35,077 nucleotides of DNA, taken from positions 1-35,077 of the forward strand of contig NZ_WHOS01000073.1 in assembly GCF_013340935.1 (NCBI RefSeq), written 5' to 3'. Positions 1 to 9,500 of the stretch are shown piece by piece. The DNA comes from Azospirillum melinis (lineage in GTDB: Bacteria; Pseudomonadota; Alphaproteobacteria; Azospirillales; Azospirillaceae). Positions within the stretch are counted from its first letter, which is position 1. Each line of letters begins with the position of its first letter. Both the position numbers and the translations under genes were made by a program. Below the pieces are notes generated by a model. It had not been told where the DNA came from. It made no database searches and saw only the letters and a program-made list of their open reading frames with translations.

Positions 1-219
1 GGTGATGGCGCTCCCGGCAGCGTTCTTGACGTGCAGGATCCCGGCCCCCGCCCGGCGGCTTTTTTCGTTGGAGACCGCCAGATGGCCCAGCTGCCTGCCC
101 AGACCCCGAGCGAGACGGGCGCCGCTCTCACCTATTCGCCTGCCGCCAACGGCGACAGTTTCGCCAACACGGGCGCCGAGATCCTGCACGTCAAGAACGC
201 TGCCGGGAGCGCCATCACC
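1..219. repeat. 40-bp perfect inverted repeat at the window edge
   Basis: Bases 1-40 are the exact reverse complement of bases 180-219, which lie inside the first gene. The arms are separated by 139 bases. A perfect 40-base inverted copy of coding sequence at the very start of a contig is typical of a chimeric fold-back read or assembly end, so bases 1-40 are probably not real flanking sequence. The spacer is too long for a simple hairpin telomere. Confidence 0.9.
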
Positions 220-438
220 GTCACCGTCCCGTCGCGCAACACCGCGCCGGAGGTGCCGGGTTACGGCCCGGTGGCCAAGCCCGACCGCCAGGTGATCGTC
301 CCCGCCGGCAGCGACCGGCTGATCGGCCCCTTCCCCACCAAGGCCTTCAACAACCCGGCGACCAGCCGCGTGTCGCTGACCTTCTCGTCCACCCCCAGCG
401 TCAGCGTGGCGGTCATTGCCCCGCGCACCGCCTCCTGA
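82..438 (+). CDS. Small phage structural protein, unknown role
   Basis: This 118-residue protein begins at an ATG preceded by TTGGAGA about 8 bases upstream, so the earlier in-frame start at 31 is less likely. It is rich in Ser, Thr, Val, Ala and Pro with alternating beta-like segments and no membrane span or signal peptide. It lies directly before the tail tube gene with 12 bases between them, so it is probably a minor head-tail or tail protein in the same transcript. I do not recognise the family. Bases 180-219 are duplicated in inverted form at the window edge, which does not affect the reading frame. Confidence 0.7.
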   Translation: MAQLPAQTPSETGAALTYSPAANGDSFANTGAEILHVKNAAGSAITVTVPSRNTAPEVPGYGPVAKPDRQVIVPAGSDRLIGPFPTKAFNNPATSRVSLTFSSTPSVSVAVIAPRTAS

Positions 439-450
439 GGAGCCTGATCC

Positions 451-900
451 ATGTCCGTGACCACCTCGATCGAAGCCCAGGCCGGGCGCCTTTTCACGCT
501 GAAGATCAGCGACGGCGCCACCCCGTCGCCGACCCTGTTCACGATCGGCGGGGCGAAAAGCACTCGCATGACCTTGAACGCCGCGCCCGTCGACATCACC
601 AACGTGATGAGCAACGGCTGGAAGGAATACCTGCCGGGCGGCGGCGCCAAGGAGCTGTCCGTCAGCCTGCAGGGCATCTTCGACAGCCGCACCACCGGCG
701 CCCGCAAGGTCTGGGACGCCGCCATGGCCCAGGGGGTCGGCGGTTATCTCGAGGCCCAGCTGATCTCCGGCCACGGCGACAGCTTCGTCGGCACCTTCGT
801 CATCGAGCAGTACGAGCGTTCGGGCGAAGACAGCAACGCCGAGCAGTTCAGCTGCTCGATCAAGTCGTCCGGGCCGCCGGTCTACATCCCGGCCCCGTAA
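451..900 (+). CDS. Phage major tail tube protein (TP901-1-like)
   Basis: This 149-residue protein resembles TP901-1-type major tail proteins. It opens with a short region followed by a beta-rich core with the pattern TNVMSNGWKEYLPGGG, then SVSLQGIF and a GTFVIEQYERSGE segment near the end, as in tube-forming beta-sandwich folds. Many copies would stack into the tail tube around the tape measure. A GAGGAG ribosome site lies about 8 bases before the ATG. The order tube, then frameshifted chaperone, then tape measure matches long-tailed phages. Family assignment is by pattern recognition only. Confidence 0.82.
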   Translation: MSVTTSIEAQAGRLFTLKISDGATPSPTLFTIGGAKSTRMTLNAAPVDITNVMSNGWKEYLPGGGAKELSVSLQGIFDSRTTGARKVWDAAMAQGVGGYLEAQLISGHGDSFVGTFVIEQYERSGEDSNAEQFSCSIKSSGPPVYIPAP

Positions 901-975
901 GGCCCTGCCCTGCCCTTCCCTGACCCGGACCAGGAACACCCGTTGGCCGCAAGGCTGACCGCCCACGCGAGGCGC

Positions 976-1006
976 GGGGCGGGGCGTCCGGGATACGCCC
1001 TGCCCC
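976..1006 (+). terminator. GC-rich hairpin after the tail tube gene
   Basis: GGGGC-G-GGGCGT (976-987) pairs with ACGCCC-T-GCCCC (995-1006), giving a 12-pair stem with one G-T wobble and a 7-base loop. It lies in the 143-base gap after the tail tube gene. There is no T-tract, so it may be an attenuator or an mRNA-stabilising or processing hairpin that lets tube protein outnumber downstream products, rather than a true terminator. Confidence 0.45.
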
Positions 1007-1022
1007 TTCGCGACGAACACGT

Positions 1023-1562
1023 GTCTATCCCGGAGACGAGATCATGGACAACCAGTCCACCCCCTTGGCGGCCCAGACGGCCACCGACGCCCCCAAGCGC
1101 GCCGATCGCCTGAACTGCCTGCGCCTGGCCGTCGACATCGCGACGATCAATCGGCACGGCAGCTCCTTTGAGGTCGCGAGCGTTGAAAGCGTCCTGCGCG
1201 ATGCCGAGGCCATGTATCGCTTCATCGAGTTCGGTGGCGTGACCCACGCCGTCGTCATTGGTGAATGCGGTCCGGAGCTGAAAGCCGCCATGGCCGCGGC
1301 CACTCCGGGAACCCTCACGCTGCTCCAAAGTGAGCCGGCCCCTGACGCCTCCGTCACCATCGAGCGCCGCGGCGACCGCTTCTCGGTCTTCTCCCCGATG
1401 GGCGCCATCAACGGCATTCCGCAGGCGATGGGACAGGCTTTCCGCCCCGACGAAACCCCCGAGCAGTGCCTGCAGGGCGCGCTGGATTTCGCCCGCGAGC
1501 GCCTGACGGCCTCCTGATCCCCGCCCCTTTCCTTCTCCACCACCCGTCTATCCCGGAGACGA
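1023..1562 (+). repeat. 17-bp duplicated translation leader
   Basis: GTCTATCCCGGAGACGA occurs identically at 1023-1039 and 1546-1562, in each case just before a start codon (1044 and 1570), and supplies the GGAG ribosome site. The copies suggest leader duplication when one of the two genes was inserted, or selection for equal translation. Confidence 0.85.
1044..1517 (+). CDS. Hypothetical tail-region protein
   Basis: This 157-residue protein has no family I recognise. It appears soluble, with a helical first half (residues 20-65) and a mixed second half, and has no signal or membrane span. Its leader contains a 17-base sequence, GTCTATCCCGGAGACGA, repeated exactly before the next gene, which includes the GGAG ribosome site. 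The product probably acts in tail assembly because it sits between the tube gene and the chaperone gene. Confidence 0.65.
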   Translation: MDNQSTPLAAQTATDAPKRADRLNCLRLAVDIATINRHGSSFEVASVESVLRDAEAMYRFIEFGGVTHAVVIGECGPELKAAMAAATPGTLTLLQSEPAPDASVTIERRGDRFSVFSPMGAINGIPQAMGQAFRPDETPEQCLQGALDFARERLTAS

Positions 1563-1569
1563 TTCCATC

Positions 1570-2493
1570 ATGAGCACCCTTCCCCTGTCCGTCGGCCAGT
1601 ACCGCTTCGACCCGATCGCCAATGAAGGCCGCAACCGCCGCGAAATGCTGGCGGTGGCCGAGCAGAAGGTGGACGAATCCGCCGCCGGACTGACCGTCGC
1701 CCGCAAGGCGGCCGATGCCGCCGAGGAGACGGCCGCCAAGGCCAAATCCGACCTGGAGGCCCTGCTGGCGCTGAACACCGACAGCGAGCAGGACAAGGCC
1801 GTCATCGCCGCTGCCCAGGCGGCCGCCGACGCTGCGGCCGAAAGCGCCGCCAAGGCCAAGGGCGAGGCCGACGCGAAGGCCCAGGAGCTGAAGACCGCGC
1901 AGGAACTGATCGAGAGCCTGCGCAGGGCCCTGGAACAGATCGAGGCCGATGCCCAGAAGCGCACGCTGCGCCCGGTCTACATCCTGCGCGTCCCGAACTT
2001 CCGCCTGCAGGCGCAGTTCGACCAGTGCTACTTCGACGTGCCGGTTGCCCCGAGCGACCGCAAGCTGTGGCTGGCGATGAAGGCGGTGGTGCAGTCGCGG
2101 GGTGCCGAATATGGCGTGACTGCCGACAGTCCGGACTTCCAGGCGCTCGACAAGGCCTTCCGCGAGAGCGGCAACGCCAAAGTGCCGGCGGCGGCGATCC
2201 CGCTGTTCGAGGACCTGTTCACGCAAACCTGCGAGGCCGAGGAGGTCCGCAGGGTCCTGAAGCAGCGCAAGGCACACAGCTCCGGCATCACCATGCTGCG
2301 CCTGCGCTTCTACGTCGCCGGCCTCGAAGGCCTGCCCGGCGCCGAGACCTTCGCCGTCCAGCGTGGCGCGAGCGGCGATGCCGAGCTGGCGACCGAGGAC
2401 AGCATCGCCCTGATCCCGCCGTCGGACATCGACGCCATCCTGGCCAAGCTGGACGAGCTGGCGACCACCCGGGGCCGGGAGGGAAACTCCTAA
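1570..2493 (+). CDS. Tail assembly chaperone, short (G-like) form
   Basis: This 307-residue product is the unshifted form of a frameshifting pair. Residues about 28-130 form an Ala, Lys and Glu-rich coiled coil, followed by a more globular region with PVYILRVPNFRLQAQFD and a C-terminal LIPPSDIDAILAKLDEL helix. The position between tube and tape measure and the -1 slippery site at its last codons match the gpG/gpGT arrangement of lambda-like phages, where the chaperones coat the tape measure before tube polymerisation. The long N-terminal coiled coil makes it larger than the usual G protein of about 140 residues. The function is inferred from position and the frameshift signal, not from sequence similarity. 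Confidence 0.75.
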   Translation: MSTLPLSVGQYRFDPIANEGRNRREMLAVAEQKVDESAAGLTVARKAADAAEETAAKAKSDLEALLALNTDSEQDKAVIAAAQAAADAAAESAAKAKGEADAKAQELKTAQELIESLRRALEQIEADAQKRTLRPVYILRVPNFRLQAQFDQCYFDVPVAPSDRKLWLAMKAVVQSRGAEYGVTADSPDFQALDKAFRESGNAKVPAAAIPLFEDLFTQTCEAEEVRRVLKQRKAHSSGITMLRLRFYVAGLEGLPGAETFAVQRGASGDAELATEDSIALIPPSDIDAILAKLDELATTRGREGNS

Positions 2494-2903
2494 GGATCGC
2501 CGTCGCCGTCGCGACCGATCCGACGCGCTTCGACGGCGACTCCACCGGGCCGTGGCGGGTGGGGGCGGAAACCTACCGCACCAACCCCCGCGACTGGCTG
2601 GAGCCGTGGTGCTGGGCGATGCTGCGCCTCTGGCGCCTGTCCCAGGGCGGGATGGGCGCCGGCCATCTGCCGGAAGCCGGCGGGACGATGGACCAGCCCA
2701 CGAAGATGATCGAGGCCTTCGCGCTGATGAGCGCGTTCGAGGCCGAACTGCAGGCCAGCAAACAGCCCGGCATCATCACCCGCACCGACATCGAGGACAT
2801 CCGGGCCGGCATCGACCGCGCTCTGGAAATCTATCCCGATGGGGTGGCCACCGGCCCGCTGCTGGCCGCCATCCAGAAATCCCGCAACAAGGAGGCGGCC
2901 TGA
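1570..2903 (+). CDS. Tail assembly chaperone, frameshifted (GT-like) form
   Basis: A -1 slip at the heptamer GGGAAAC (2481-2487) would fuse the first 306 codons to a frame that stays open to 2903, giving about 444 residues. The added 138 residues begin with a Leu-Leu-Arg-Ile-Ala stretch and carry a Trp-rich patch (DWLEPWCWAMLRLWRL) and a C-terminal helical region. That extension has no well-placed independent start or ribosome site near its beginning, so it is best read as the T-like domain that bridges chaperone to tape measure and tube subunits. The shifted product should be the minor one. Confidence 0.75.
2481..2540 (+). promoter_or_regulatory. Programmed -1 ribosomal frameshift signal
   Basis: G GGA AAC (2481-2487) sits in frame as a canonical X XXY YYZ slippery heptamer, one codon before the TAA at 2491. 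The lambda G/T gene pair uses the close relative GGGAAAG. Downstream, GTCGCCGTCG (2502-2511) and CGACGGCGAC (2531-2540) form a perfect 10-base-pair stem with a 19-base loop, a plausible stimulator. The 14-base spacer is somewhat longer than is typical. Confidence 0.83.
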
Positions 2904-2905
2904 CC

Positions 2906-3511
2906 ATGGCGCGTTCGCCCTTCATCGACCGCGCCATCCGCGTCATGCGGCAGGGCGCCGAAGACGTCGTCCAGCGGGCGCTGGTCGACACCGTCAAAAC
3001 GGAGTTGAGCCGCGTGCTGACAAGCGCGCGGCCCGACACCTTCGAGCAGTGGATCGACGGGCGGCCGAACGCTGCGATCGAACAGATCAAGGCGCACGGA
3101 GTCGCCTATTTCGAGTTCAGCTACATCCGGACCATCATCGGCTTCGCCGCGGCCCAGCTGCGCGAACTGTCGCCGGAGGATTTCGTCCACCCCGACCAGC
3201 GGGTGTTCCGGGAATCCCACCTCCTGTTCTGTGACGGCCGCGAGGTCGGCACCCTGACCGAAGGCGGCGACACCTCCTTCATCGACCGCCTTTCCCCGCG
3301 GTCGGAGTTCGTCATCACCAACAGCCAGCCCTACGCCGGCAAGATCGAGCGCGGCCAGTCCGACCAAGCGCCCAACGGCGTGTTCCGCCTGGCGGCGTCG
3401 ACGGTGTCCCGCCGCTACGGCTCGATCGTCACCAGCCGGTTCCTGTGGCTGCGGATGGAAGGGCTGGACGAGGCCCAGGGCTATCCCGCCATCGCCATCC
3501 AAGCCCGCTGA
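2906..3511 (+). CDS. Hypothetical tail protein upstream of tape measure
   Basis: This 201-residue protein starts at an ATG with GGAGG 10 bases upstream, three bases after the chaperone fusion stop. It is a mixed alpha-beta soluble protein with an N-terminal helical region (residues 5-45) and a beta-rich C-terminal half containing YAGKIERGQSD and TVSRRYGSIVTSRF. No family is recognised with certainty. The position suggests a tail completion or tape-measure-associated role. The context is firm and the function is not. Confidence 0.72.
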   Translation: MARSPFIDRAIRVMRQGAEDVVQRALVDTVKTELSRVLTSARPDTFEQWIDGRPNAAIEQIKAHGVAYFEFSYIRTIIGFAAAQLRELSPEDFVHPDQRVFRESHLLFCDGREVGTLTEGGDTSFIDRLSPRSEFVITNSQPYAGKIERGQSDQAPNGVFRLAASTVSRRYGSIVTSRFLWLRMEGLDEAQGYPAIAIQAR

Positions 3512-3544
3512 TCGCCGCCACTTTTCCCCACACGAGGCACCTCC

Positions 3545-6500
3545 ATGGCCGAAGAGAAAATTGCGTCCCTGACCGTCGACGGGTCGGGCGCGCTGTCGAC
3601 GCTCGACCAGATCGATGCCCGCATGGAATCGGTGGGGGACAAGGTCGAGACCAACGCCCGCCGGCTGGCCAGCTACGGCAAGGAGTTCGCCACCATCGCC
3701 CGGTCGCTGGGCGTCTACACCGACAGCTTCGAGAAGGTGAAGCGCGTCCAGGAGGCTGCCCAGCGTGCCGTCGATGCCGGCCGGATCAGCCAGGAGCAGG
3801 CGAACCGAATCACGGGCGAAGCCAAGCTGCGCTATGACGAGACGGCGCGGGCGGCCAAGGCGGCGGCCGATGCCCAGGTCCAGGCGGCGACCGAACAGGC
3901 CCGGGCCTCGGCTGCCTTGGCGCAGGGTCTGGAACAGGTGCGCCGGCAGTACGATCCGGCCTATGCCGCCGCGGCCAAATACAAGGACGAGGTGGACCGC
4001 GTCTCCAAGATCATGGAGGCCGCCGGCGTCACCGGACACGAGTATGCCGCCACGCTGCAGGCGGTCGCCAATGCCCTGGACCCGGTGACCCGGGCCGAGC
4101 GGCAGCGGGCCGAGGAAACCGCCCGGGCGGCCGAAACGCAGACCCAGGCCCAGGCGGCGCTCGCCGACGAGCTGGACCGCGTCCGCACGCGCTACGACGC
4201 CAGCTATGCCGAGGTGAAGCGGTACGTCGAGGAGATGAACCGCGTCACGCGCGTCCTCGAGCTGGCCAACGTCGCCGAACAGGAACGCGCCCGCATCCTG
4301 GGCGAGGTGGCGGCCGCCTACGACCCGATGATCCGGGCGGAGCAGGAGCGGTCCGACGCCGAGCAGCGCGCCCAGCAGCAGGCCGAACGCGCCACCCAGG
4401 AGATGATCGAGCGGGAGCGCGCCACCCAGCGCGCCGCCGATGCCCAGGAGCGCTTCAACAAGCTGCTGGGAGTTTCCACCGGCGCTCCGAAGTCCTCGGC
4501 CGCCCGCTCCGCTTCCACGTTCGAGGATGCCGATCAGGAGGCCCAGGCGCTCCAGCGGCTAATCGACAAGCTGGACCCGGCCGCCGCGGCGCAGCGCCGT
4601 TTTGCCGAGCAGCAGAAGCAGCTGGACGAGGCCCTCGCCGGCAAGAAGATCGATGACACCCAGCATGCGCGGCTGACCAAGTCACTGAACGATCAGCGCG
4701 ACGCCTTCACCGGCGCCGCCCGCAGCGCCACCGCCCACACGCGCGCCCTGCAAATCCTGTCGCCGCAGCTGTCCGACATCGCCGTCCAGGCCTACAGCGG
4801 CACCAGCGCGCTAACCATCCTGGTGCAGCAGGGGCCGCAGATTTTCGACGGCCTGATGGCAGCCGGCAAGGAGGCAATCGTCGCCGCCGGCCGCTTCGCC
4901 CTCGTGGCCGCGCCCGTGCTCGCCATCGGCGCCGCGCTGGGCGTGCTCGCCTATGGCGCTGCCCGCTTCAATTCCGACATGCGGGAGTTCGACCGCACCG
5001 CACAGGCGACCGGCAACGCCGCCGGCGTCATGTCCGGGCAGTTCGCCGACTTCTCCGACCAGATCGCCGCCACCGCCGGCGTCTCGCAGGCCTCCGCCCG
5101 CGAGATGATCACCGCCTTTGCCGGCACCGGCCGCATCGGCGCCGGCATCATGTCCGATCTGACCAAGGCGACCAAGGATTGGGCGCTCCTCACCGGCCGG
5201 GACACCGACGAAGCGAGCGCCGATCTCGCCAAGCTGTTCAGCGACCCGGCCAAGGCCGTGGACGAGCTGACCAGCCGCTACGGCCTGTTCGATGCGGCGC
5301 AGGCCCGCGTCATCAAGAACTACCAGGCCCAGGGCAACCTGGAGCGCGCCCAGCAGCTGCTCCTGCAGGGCCTGGAGAACCGGGCCGCCGGCGCCGCGGA
5401 GAAGCTCGGCGCGATCGAGCAGGGCTGGCGCAACCTCAAGAAGTTCGCCTCCAACGCGGTGGACGAACTGGCCCGACAGGAGCAGGGGCCGAGCCGGCAG
5501 GAGCAAATCCAGCGCCTGCAATGGTCGCTGAACGGGTCCGGGGGCTATCTCACCACCGCCGGCCGCCGGGCCGACGAGGACGAGCTGGCCCGCCTCGAGC
5601 AGCTGGAGCGGGACGACTCCATCCAGGGTTGGGCCAACGGCGTGCGCGCGGAGTTCGTCCGCGTTTCCCACTCCATGGACGAGTTCGCCCGCTCGGTCGA
5701 TCCGGTGATGGCTGCGCAGGAGGCGCTGGAGAACCGGACGAAGCAGGTGGCGCGGGCCGAAGAACTCGGCGCGGTGTCCAAGCAGGAGGCCATCCGCCTC
5801 CTTGAACTGTACCGTCGCCAGCTTGTCGAAACGCTGAACCCAGCCCAGGCATTCGCCGAGGAGACGGAGCGGCAGGCCCGCGTCATGGAGGCCGCCGCCG
5901 GCCGGGCGCGCGAGTTCGAGCAACAGCGGCAGCAGATCCTGAAGCAGCGGGGCGCCAAGCCGGGCGACAGCCTGACCGCCACCGAAACTGCGACCACCAA
6001 CGCCACCCTGGACCGCAAGTATGCGGCCGAGGCGACCGACCGGCACCGCACGGCGCAGGAAGCGATCATCGACGCCCGGGCGCTTGCCACCGCCACCGCG
6101 TCGCTGTCGCAGCCGGCCATCATCGCCGCCCAGGCCCAGGCGACCTTCTTCAAGGTGTTGCGGGAGACCAGCGACTGGAAGAAGGCCGACCAGGCGGAAC
6201 GCGACGCCTACGAAAAGGGCATGATCGAGTGGTCGGCCCAGGTCGACGCCTCGGTGAAGTCGTCGGAGCTGGCGGTGGCGGCCGCGCGCCGGCTGGCCGC
6301 GGCCCAGGCCCAGGGCGGCGACATCGCCACGGCGGTGGCCCAGGCCCAGAACGTCTACGCCGATCAGGTGGCGCGCGGCGTCGACCCGGTCCGCGCGCTC
6401 GCCCTCGCCAATGCCGATCTGCAGAAGTCGCTGGCCGCCCTGTCCGGCCAGCAGGCGGCCTGGAACCGCGATCTCGCCGAACAGATCGCCGCTGCCAGCC

Positions 6501-9500
6501 GGCTGGCCGACGCCGAGGGCGTGTCCGCCGCGGCCGTCGCCGAAGCGACCATCCAGAACAAGGTGCGCGCCCAGGTCCTGAAGGAAGGGGTTTCGGCCGA
6601 GAGCGACCGTGCCCGCGCCATCGAGGCCGGCACCCGGGCGCTCGAGGCCCAGAATGCCGTCGGCCGGGTCAACGCCACCATCCGCCAGGGCAACCGCGAC
6701 CTTGCCCTGGCCCGCGCCGAATACGAGCTGCTGGGCGCCAGCAACGCAGAGCGGGAGCGCGGTGTCGCCATCCTGCGCGCGACGCAGGAGGTGCAGGACT
6801 CGGCCGACTGGCAGGCGGTCCCGCAGGCCTCCCGCGATGCCTGGGTGGCCCAGGCCGGGGCGGTGGCGGAGTACCAGGCCCGGGTTGCCGACGCGACCGA
6901 GACCAGCCGCAACTTCGCCTCGGCCATCGCCACCGGATTCGAGGACGCGCTGCTCTCCGGCGCCAAGCTGACCGACACGCTGAAGTCGCTGGCCAAGGAC
7001 ATCGAGAAGGTGTTCCTGCGCGGCTTCGTCACCAAGCCGCTCGAGACCTGGGTTCAGGGCACGATGACGAAGTTGCTGTCGCCGACGCCGGTCGGGGACA
7101 GCGCGGTGGCGCCGGTCAAGGCCGCCGATCCGGGCGGCAACCTGGCGCGCTTCCAGGAGCTGGCCAGCCGCGCCGGCGCCAGCCCGGTGCCGGTCCTGGT
7201 GACGAACGCCTCCGGCTTTGCCGGCCTGTCCGCGACCAACGCCACCCCCCTGCCGGTGGCGGTCAAGAGCGCCGCCGGTCTGGAAGGGATGGCCGACCAG
7301 ATCGCCGGCAAGTACGGCCTGGACGCCAACCTGTTCAAGGCGGTCATCACCCGCGAGTCGTCGTGGGACCCGAACGCGGTGAACCCCCGGACAGGTGCTG
7401 CCGGGCTGGGCCAGGTGATGCCGGCCAACTGGAAGGCCTACGGCATCACGAACCCGGCCGATCCGGCGCAGAACCTGGACGCGGCCGCGCGGATCCTGAA
7501 GGAGCACCTGGATCGCGCCGGCGGCGATGTGTCGAAGGCGCTCTCGACCTACAGCGGCCACATCAAGACGTCAGGCGACGCCTACGTGTCGGCGGTGATG
7601 GCGACCAAGGGCGCCTACGACCGCGGCACCACCGCCATGGAGACCGCCGGCCGGGCCACCACCGGGGTCAGCGATGCGCAGGAGCGCGCCCTCCAGGTCC
7701 AGCTCGACGCCATCGAGGCCCAGCGCAGCGCCACCGACAGCACCCAGACCCTGACCGCCACCCAGCAGTCGTGGGTGGACAGCGCGCTGGGGATGACCAG
7801 CGCCACCAAGGACGCCTCCTCCGTCATCGAGGTGCAGAGCCGCGCGGTCAGCCACATTGGCGAGGGCGCCATCAGCGCCGCCGACGGGCTGACCCAGGCC
7901 GGCGACAGCGCGACCAAGTTCGGCGACGCCGCCACCGACGGCGCCGACACCTTCCTGGGCGGCATCCAGAAGCTGCTGGGCGGCGCCGGCGATTGGGTCA
8001 GCGGCCTGTTCGGCAGCAGCAGCAGCAGCAGCGGCAGCGGCCAGCAGCAGCGGGTGATCCGCAACGCCGACGGCAGCACGTCCTTCGCGCCCGCGTCCCA
8101 GGGTGCTGGCGGCAGCTGGCTCGACACCAAGGTGTTCGGCTCCGGCGAGACCGCGCGGCCCGACGCCTCCTTCGTCGGTCCGATGCCGCAGCAGTCCGGG
8201 ATTGCCGGCTGGAACCCAAGCTGGGGCCAAGTGCTGCAGGGGGTCGGTGGCGTCGCGTCCGGCGCCATGATGGCGACCCAGAAGGGCGCCACCACCGGCC
8301 AGCAGATCGGCGGCGGCCTCACGGCGGCCGGCGGCATCGTGTCGCTGATCCCCGGCGGCCAGATCGTCGGCGGCGTCATGATGGCGGCCGGCGCCCTGTT
8401 GAGCGCGGTGTCGGGGGCGAAGGACAGGGGCGAGAAATACTCGATCTCGCACATCACCCTGCAGGGCAACGGGAAATACGCCTTGGGCGCCTATGCCCAG
8501 GACAATGACGGCGACCCGACCCGCTTCAACGCCGATGCCTCGAAGGTCGCCAAGGGTCTCAACGACATCATCGCCCGCCTCGGCCTGACGGCAACGGCCC
8601 AGGACAGTTACATCGACAGCAAGAACAAGAGCGCCGAGCAGGCCGCCTTGGACCTGCTGAAGAGTATGAAGTCCGGCGTGCCCGAGGTCGCCTACGCGCT
8701 CGCCCACGAAAGCGCGGTGTCGCTCGAGGACATGCTGTCGCATCTGGAGTTCGCGAACAGCTTCGACACCCAGGTCAAGGCGCTGCGCAGCTCGATCAGC
8801 GACCTGTTCAGCCAGTTTCAGACCGGGGTTTCGAGCGCCAACACCTTCGGCAAGTCGCTGCTGGACGTCATCGACAACGCCCAGACGGTGTTCAAGGTCA
8901 GCTCCGGCGCCAAGCTGCCCGGCTTCGCGACCGGCACCCTGTCGGCGCCATCGGGCTATGCCGTGGTCGGCGAGGAAGGCCCGGAAGTCGTCCGGCTCGC
9001 CGGCGGCGAGCGGATCTGGGATGCCCGGCAGAGCGCCGCCATGCTGTCGCAGATGGGGCGGCGCGGCGACAACACGCTGATCCATCTGCGCGGCAGCGAC
9101 GAGCTGGCGGCCGTCCGCCGGGCGCTGGGCACCGCCGGCACCATCAACCCCACCACCGGCCTGCTCGCCTTCGAGGATGGCGATGGAAACGGTGGCGGCG
9201 GCCCTGGTGACGGTGGCGGCACCGCATCGGGCCATGGCGGCGAGAATGCCGCCCATGGCGAGGTCAGCAGCAGCACGGCCGACCGGGATTCCGCCTATGG
9301 CGGCGGCTGGGGTGACAGCCACGGCGGCGGTGGCGGCGGCCTGGTCGACACCATCAGCGGGTGGGTCTCGACCGTCACCGGCTGGATGGCCGCGGTCGCC
9401 GGCTGGCAGGCCGACACCACCGAGAACACCCAGGCGCAGACCGAGGCCCTGGCGGCGGTCGCCGGCCTGACCCCGACCGCGGTCGCCGCCGCCCTCTCGG

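Noticed and set aside
41..66. Terminator before the first gene
   Set aside because: A T-run follows a GC-rich stretch (CCCGGCGGCTTTTTT), but only a weak 4-5 bp stem with a very short loop can form, so support is too thin.
1..219. Hairpin telomere of a linear plasmid-phage (N15-like)
   Set aside because: The arms are 139 bases apart and one arm lies in coding sequence, whereas a telomere palindrome would be nearly contiguous. No protelomerase gene is seen.
4811..7561. A 916-codon minus-strand open frame
   Set aside because: Same reason: antisense to the tape measure gene, with low-complexity His, Arg and Gly-rich translation and no ribosome site.
8010..8050. AGC/CAG microsatellite in the tape measure gene
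   Set aside because: It encodes a short Ser-Gly-Gln linker and is explained by coding of a flexible region.
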